Below are positions 30,407 to 34,353 of a stretch of 34,353 nt of DNA, one piece after another. The stretch is taken from NCBI GenBank assembly GCA_910586395.1, contig CAJUFX010000005.1, forward strand, positions 1-34,353, read 5' to 3'. Every line of letters begins with the position of its first letter. Position 1 is the stretch's first letter. The notes beneath the pieces were generated by a model. It had not been told where the DNA came from, made no database searches, and saw only the letters and a program-made list of their open reading frames with translations. The translations under genes and the position numbers were made by a program. Source of the stretch: an uncultured Bacteroidales bacterium (GTDB taxonomy: Bacteria > Bacteroidota > Bacteroidia > Bacteroidales > P3).

Positions 30407-30441
30407 TGCAACCGGGTTGCATTTCCGTTCCTTTATTTTTG
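30407..30441 (+). promoter_or_regulatory. Operator dyad and -7 element of the P1B ATPase gene
   Basis: TGCAAC-CGG-GTTGCA (30407-30421) is a perfect 6-bp dyad. It ends 12 nt before TATTTTTG (30434-30441), so it covers the region where the -33 element would be, a position typical for a repressor or for a Fur-family protein. The Fur-family gene is immediately upstream. Confidence 0.55.
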
Positions 30442-30464
30442 TAAGGAAAAAGTGTTTGCGGGAT

Positions 30465-32318
30465 ATGGAAAAATCACATAAAATCATATTGGGACGTATC
30501 GTGGCGGCGGGTTTGCTGTTCGCGGCGGCTTACCTGCCGTTCGCCGCGCCGGTCTGGCAAGTCGGTCTGTTCGTGGCCGCCTATCTCGTGGCGGGGGCGG
30601 ATGTCGTCTGGCGGGCCGTCCGGCAATTGTTACGCGGCCGTATGCTGGACGAGCATTTTCTCATGGCCGTCGCCACGCTCGGCGCGTTCGCGATAGGCGA
30701 GTATCCGGAGGCCGTGGCCGTCATGCTGTTCTATCAGATCGGCGAGTTGTTTCAGGATGTGGCCGTGGCGCGCAGCCGCCGGTCCATTTCTGCACTCATG
30801 GACATTCGCCCCGATTACGCCAATGTGGAGACGGCGTCGGGTTTGGAGAAGGTGTCGCCGGACGGTCTGCCGGCCGGTAGCGTTATTGTCGTCAAGCCGG
30901 GCGAGAAAGTGCCGCTGGACGGCGTCGTGCTGTCGGGGACATCCGCGCTCGATACGGCCGCGCTGACAGGAGAAAGTGTGCCGCGGGAGGTATCGGCCGG
31001 CGGGACGGTGCTCAGCGGCAGCCTCAACCTGAGCGGCGTTTTGCGTGTGCGCACGACGGGAACTTACGGTGAATCGACGGTGGCCCGCATCCTCGATCTC
31101 GTGGAACATGCCGATACGGGTAAGGCCGCTTCGGAGAAATTCATCACGCGTTTCGCGCGTGTCTATACGCCGATTGTCGTCGGCGCGGCCGTGCTGTTGG
31201 CCGTCGTGCCGCCGCTCGTGGCGGGTGGCGGGTGGCTCCTGTGGCTCAACCGGGCGTTGATTTTCCTTGTGATTTCCTGCCCGTGCGCGTTGGTCGTGTC
31301 CATCCCGCTGACGTTTTTCGCCGGCATCGGCGGGGCTTCGCGCCGGGGCATTTTAATCAAGGGTTCCGATTATTTGGAGACGCTGGCCCGCGTCCGCACG
31401 GTGGTGTTCGACAAGACCGGCACGCTGACGCGGGGGCGGTTTTCGGTGACGGAAGTCCGGCCGGCCGGGGCGGGCGGGTTTTCCGAAGCGGATTTGACGG
31501 AACTGGCCGCTTTGGCCGAGGGTTATTCCGACCATCCCGTGGCGGTTTCGTTGCGCGAGGCCTACGGCCGGCCGATAGACCGGTCGCGTGTGTCGGACGT
31601 GGCGGATTTTGCGGGCGAGGGCATAGCCGCCCTGGTCGATGGCCGCCGCGTCTTTGCGGGCAACGGGCGGCTGATGCGGCGGGCCGGTGTGGAATCCGCG
31701 GTCTGCGGGACGGTCGGTACCGTGGTGCATTTGGCTGCGGACGGGATGTATGCCGGCTATATCGTCGTTGCCGACATGATAAAGCCTGAGGCGGCCGAGG
31801 CCGTCGTCCGCCTCGGAAAGGCGGGGGTTGCCAAGACCGTCATGCTGACGGGCGACCGTTCCGAAGTGGCCGAAGCCGTGGCGCGGGCCGCCGGCATAGA
31901 CGAATGGCAGGCGGAACTGTTGCCGGGCGACAAGGTGGCGCAAGTGGAGCGGTTGCGGCAGTCGGGGCCGGCCGCCTTGCCGTTGGCGTTCGTGGGCGAC
32001 GGCATCAACGATGCGCCCGTTTTGAAGCTGGCCGACGTGGGCATCGCGATGGGCGGTATCGGCAGCGACGCCGCCATTGAGGCGGCCGACGTCGTACTTA
32101 TGGACGACAACCCGCTCAAAGTGGCCGAGGGCATGCGCATCGCCCGCAGGACGCGGCGCATCGTCGTGCAGAACATGGTGTTCGCCATCGGGATTAAATT
32201 CGCGATGTTGCTGTTGGGCGCGCTGGGCGTGGCCGATATGTGGGAGGCCGTATTCGCCGACGTGGGCGTGACGGTCTTGGCCGTGTTGAACGCCATGCGG
32301 GCGATGCGGACGAAATAA
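30465..32318 (+). CDS. P1B-type heavy-metal ATPase (Zn/Cd exporter, ZntA-like)
   Basis: The 617-residue membrane pump exports divalent metal with ATP. It has no N-terminal HMA/CxxC domain; transmembrane helices begin at once. Marks: CPC at 272-274 (FLVISCPCALVVSIP), phosphorylation site DKTGT with Asp316, SEHP-type YSDHPVAVSL, MLTGDRSE, GDGINDAPVL. In the last helices N-x7-K (NMVFAIGIK) and DVG are the residues typical of the P1B-2 (Zn, Cd, Pb) group. I take the ATG at 30465, since upstream in-frame codons lie over the promoter. The Fur-family gene and dyad upstream suggest metal-induced expression. Confidence 0.93.
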   Translation: MEKSHKIILGRIVAAGLLFAAAYLPFAAPVWQVGLFVAAYLVAGADVVWRAVRQLLRGRMLDEHFLMAVATLGAFAIGEYPEAVAVMLFYQIGELFQDVAVARSRRSISALMDIRPDYANVETASGLEKVSPDGLPAGSVIVVKPGEKVPLDGVVLSGTSALDTAALTGESVPREVSAGGTVLSGSLNLSGVLRVRTTGTYGESTVARILDLVEHADTGKAASEKFITRFARVYTPIVVGAAVLLAVVPPLVAGGGWLLWLNRALIFLVISCPCALVVSIPLTFFAGIGGASRRGILIKGSDYLETLARVRTVVFDKTGTLTRGRFSVTEVRPAGAGGFSEADLTELAALAEGYSDHPVAVSLREAYGRPIDRSRVSDVADFAGEGIAALVDGRRVFAGNGRLMRRAGVESAVCGTVGTVVHLAADGMYAGYIVVADMIKPEAAEAVVRLGKAGVAKTVMLTGDRSEVAEAVARAAGIDEWQAELLPGDKVAQVERLRQSGPAALPLAFVGDGINDAPVLKLADVGIAMGGIGSDAAIEAADVVLMDDNPLKVAEGMRIARRTRRIVVQNMVFAIGIKFAMLLLGALGVADMWEAVFADVGVTVLAVLNAMRAMRTK

Positions 32319-32322
32319 TACC

Positions 32323-32330
32323 TATCTTTG
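32323..32330 (+). promoter_or_regulatory. -7 element of the secreted orphan gene
   Basis: TATCTTTG matches TAnnTTTG and starts 5 nt after the P1B ATPase stop, 31 nt before the next ATG. No matching -33 TTG is seen. Confidence 0.45.
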
Positions 32331-32361
32331 TGCTTTGAAATTCTAAAAGGAAGCGCGTATT

Positions 32362-33303
32362 ATGAAATGTCATAGCGGACAATACGGGATGACCGGCATG
32401 AAGGGCGGCTGCCGAACGGGATTACGTCATGGCGGCTTGAACCGCATCGTATGGTTGGCCGCGGGGCTTTGTTGGATTGCCGGTTTAGGCCTGTCGGGCG
32501 GGCCGGCTATGGCGCAGGTGCCGCAACAGCCCGTTTCCGATCAGATCATGTTTCATGGCGGGCCGCTGCAGGCCTATTACACGTATTTGGTCAATTTGGA
32601 CCGCAACCGCATGGAGTCTGTACCGGCGGCCGTGGCGGAGTTCGAACGGCTGTTTTTCCAGGCGGCGTCCGCCACCTGCGATTCGGCCTTCCTCATGTTG
32701 GAGGATTTCGCGATGACGGTTCTGGATCAGGCTGCATTTAACGACTTGCTGCTCAAAGCGGCCGAATCGGCGCGCTCCGCGCGCGAAAAACAGGCCGCCG
32801 AGAAATACGTCGCCTTGTTGGAGAAGAATTATTTTATGGTGCGTCAAACGCCCGATGCCGTTTCCGTTCGTCCCGATTTCGACGCCATACGCGAGAGGTT
32901 GGGACGCTATTTGAGCGACGGCACGCGCACGTTTTTCGTCTTGGTGGCGATGGAGGAGGAAGAACCCTGCGCCAAAGGCGACAGCCTGGCTGTTTCGTGG
33001 CAGACGTTGGCCAAACGTCTGGTCGGTTGGGAGCATTTTCTGGAACAATACGACGGTACGCTGTATGCGTCCGAGGCGCGGCAACGGCGTGACGCTTATT
33101 TGGAAATGCTGATTTTCGGTTTGACGGAAACGCCGGTTTGTGACGGTAGCGGCCGTTTGAGCGCCGAGGTGGAGGCCGTTTACCGCATGTTGTTGAAACA
33201 TCCGGTCGGCCATACGGGCCAAGTGTTGGCCGACTATTGGAAAGTCCTTTCCGAAAACGGTTTCCGTTGCGCCGAACCCGCTGTTTTGTTCTTTACGTAT
33301 TGA
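32362..33303 (+). CDS. Secreted orphan protein
   Basis: The 313-residue protein has an extended N-region, then the signal peptide RIVWLAAGLCWIAGLGLSGGPAMAQ; the first ATG is used, but Met10 or Met13 could be the true start. The mature part is helix-rich, with heptad-like segments (RNRMESVPAAVAEFERLFFQA, AAESARSAREKQAAEKYVALLEKN), and contains five cysteines. No family is recognised. It has its own -7 element and is convergent with the LytTR regulator. Confidence 0.75.
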   Translation: MKCHSGQYGMTGMKGGCRTGLRHGGLNRIVWLAAGLCWIAGLGLSGGPAMAQVPQQPVSDQIMFHGGPLQAYYTYLVNLDRNRMESVPAAVAEFERLFFQAASATCDSAFLMLEDFAMTVLDQAAFNDLLLKAAESARSAREKQAAEKYVALLEKNYFMVRQTPDAVSVRPDFDAIRERLGRYLSDGTRTFFVLVAMEEEEPCAKGDSLAVSWQTLAKRLVGWEHFLEQYDGTLYASEARQRRDAYLEMLIFGLTETPVCDGSGRLSAEVEAVYRMLLKHPVGHTGQVLADYWKVLSENGFRCAEPAVLFFTY

Positions 33304-33364
33304 TGCGATTGAGGAGAATCCGTCGGCTGACGTTTGGCCATTCCAGATCTGCCGTTGTCCGCCC

Positions 33365-34162
33365 TCAGGGCGTGCGTGCGGACACGGCCTGTTCGAACGC
33401 TTCCCGGTAGGAATCTGAAACCGGCAGGTATTCCGATCCGAAAATCACGCGTTGCCGTTCGATGCAGTCTATTTTGTTGAGATTGACGATATAGGAGCGG
33501 TGTATGCGCAGAAAGGGCGGCGCGGGCAGAAATTCCGCGAGACTTTTCATGTTTTGCAGGCTCATGATGTCGTGCGGCGTCCGGCTGCCCGGATGCCGGC
33601 TTTCGCCGTTCGGATCCAAGTGAATCAGCACATAATCCTTGACGCTTTCGATATAGCGTATGTCACGCAGTTTGACGGGAATCGTCTTGTAGTCGGCCTT
33701 GATGAAAAGCGTTTCATCCATGTTGGCCGTCATGGGCTTGCTTCGCCCGCCGGCGCTCTCTTCCGTGCCGGCTGTTTCTACGTCCGCCGCCATGGCTTCG
33801 CGCTCCAGACGTTTCGCCGCCCGTTCGCAGGCGGTCAGAAAATCGGCATACGAGGCCGGTTTCAGCAGATAGTCCGCCGCCTCCACTTTGAAACCTTCCA
33901 CGGCGTATTGTTCGTAGGCCGTCACAAAGACTACGGTTGTCCGTTCCGGCATAAGCCGGGCCAATTCCAAACCGTTGAGGTCGGGCATCTGTATGTCTAA
34001 GAACGCCAAATCTATGTCGCCCTGTTTCAGGCGTTCCAAGGCTGATACGCCGTCCGGGAACGTTCCTTCCAGACGGAGCGAAGGCGTCTTGCGGACGTAA
34101 CTTTCCAAAAGCCCTAAAGCCAGCGGTTCGTCGTCCGCGATGATGCAGCGTAAGGTTTCCAT
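33365..34162 (-). CDS. LytTR response regulator
   Basis: The 265-residue protein has a receiver domain (1-120: IIADDEPLALGLLE with the acidic pair, phosphoacceptor Asp56 in LAFLDIQMPDLNG, the Thr in VVFVTAYEQYA, and Lys in YLLKPASYADF) and a C-terminal LytTR DNA-binding domain (about 165-265: LFIKADYKTIPVKLRDIRYIESVKDYV, FLRIHRSYIVNLNKID). I start at METLRCIIADDE; the open frame extends 43 codons further up but without family character. Such regulators usually act with a membrane histidine kinase of the LytS/YehU type, which is not in the window. LytTR proteins bind direct repeats rather than dyads, so the palindrome at 34248 is not an obvious target. Confidence 0.92.
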   Translation of the reverse strand: METLRCIIADDEPLALGLLESYVRKTPSLRLEGTFPDGVSALERLKQGDIDLAFLDIQMPDLNGLELARLMPERTTVVFVTAYEQYAVEGFKVEAADYLLKPASYADFLTACERAAKRLEREAMAADVETAGTEESAGGRSKPMTANMDETLFIKADYKTIPVKLRDIRYIESVKDYVLIHLDPNGESRHPGSRTPHDIMSLQNMKSLAEFLPAPPFLRIHRSYIVNLNKIDCIERQRVIFGSEYLPVSDSYREAFEQAVSARTP

Positions 34163-34247
34163 CACGAAATCGTTTGTTCTTAAGGTTTGTTTCTGTGCGC
34201 CTGCCCAAGGTTCCGTCCGTCGTATCATGTCGTCCGGCGCCGTGTTC

Positions 34248-34263
34248 TCCGCATATATGCGGA
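34248..34263. promoter_or_regulatory. 16-bp perfect palindrome upstream of the LytTR gene
   Basis: TCCGCATATATGCGGA is fully self-complementary and lies 86-101 nt upstream of the regulator start. It may be an operator for another regulator. Confidence 0.5.
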
Positions 34264-34316
34264 TCGCTAAAAGTAGCGCGAACGTTGACACTTCCTATCT
34301 TCACAACGTCAGTTGC

Positions 34317-34353
34317 AAAGTCAGTGCAAGCCGAATGCAAAACAAACTTGCTT
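34317..34353 (+). repeat. Dispersed hairpin element, copy 9 (cut by the window end)
   Basis: AAAGTCAGTGCAAGCCGAATGC and AAACTTGCTT correspond to the left half of the family; the right half would lie outside the window. Confidence 0.55.

Noticed and set aside
1..34353. tRNA, rRNA, insertion-sequence transposases or toxin-antitoxin pairs
   Set aside because: I looked for acceptor/T-arm patterns, transposase motifs and small paired ORFs and saw none I could support; a tRNAscan or covariance search would be needed to exclude a missed tRNA.

Overview
The window looks like chromosomal DNA of a Bacteroidota member, most likely order Bacteroidales, with a GC-rich core. The reasons are: many upstream regions carry the Bacteroides-type -7 element TAnnTTTG, several with a TTG 20 nt further up; Shine-Dalgarno sequences are rare; and the gene content fits (DUF1573 secreted protein, DUF4492-cydA-cydB, IntDOT-like tyrosine recombinase, AAA/DUF4143 ATPases, LytTR regulator, YD-repeat secreted protein). 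The genus cannot be named from the sequence.

Layout. 1-3.7 kb is an accessory stretch: a tyrosine recombinase, a frameshifted DUF3800 remnant, a DUF1016/PDDEXK nuclease, and almost 900 nt of non-coding DNA packed with hairpin repeats. 3.7-11.5 kb is core metabolism: DUF1573 protein, aspartate-type aminotransferase, aspartate ammonia-lyase with a histone-like N-terminal tail, a membrane-anchored helix-hairpin-helix protein, and DUF4492-cydAB (cytochrome bd). 11.5-15.1 kb is a second accessory insert: two AAA/DUF4143 ATPases facing each other around an AT-rich orphan gene. 15.2-18.7 kb holds pheT and a secreted YD-type protein. 18.7-26.7 kb is a run of minus-strand genes: thioredoxin-fold protein, kdsC, DUF2520 protein, yqhD-type alcohol dehydrogenase, glycyl-tRNA synthetase, ettA and a secreted orphan. 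26.9-29.8 kb holds a lipoprotein hydrolase, a decayed acyltransferase and a third AAA/DUF4143 ATPase. 29.8-32.3 kb is a Fur-family regulator followed by a Zn/Cd-type P1B ATPase. The window ends with a secreted orphan and a LytTR response regulator.

Two patterns cut across the gene list. First, all three AAA/DUF4143 genes have short direct repeats (period 32-34 bp) immediately upstream, a -7 element at the downstream edge of the array, and 21-22 nt between that element and the ATG, so their mRNAs should be almost leaderless. In one case the repeat is a 33-bp unit in which each copy is itself a promoter module, and a diverged copy of that unit sits in the leader of the DUF1016 gene 25 kb away. 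Second, a family of long imperfect hairpins (core CAAGCCGAG/CGAGGC, often with a second small hairpin) occurs at least nine times between genes, REP/BIME-like, and one copy contributes the -33 element of the DUF1573 promoter.

Functionally, aspartate transamination/deamination to fumarate, cytochrome bd, LPS Kdo synthesis (KdsC), translation (PheT, GlyRS, EttA) and metal efflux are the recognisable themes. The least explained parts are the repeat-promoter ATPases, the hairpin family and the histone-like tail on AspA.
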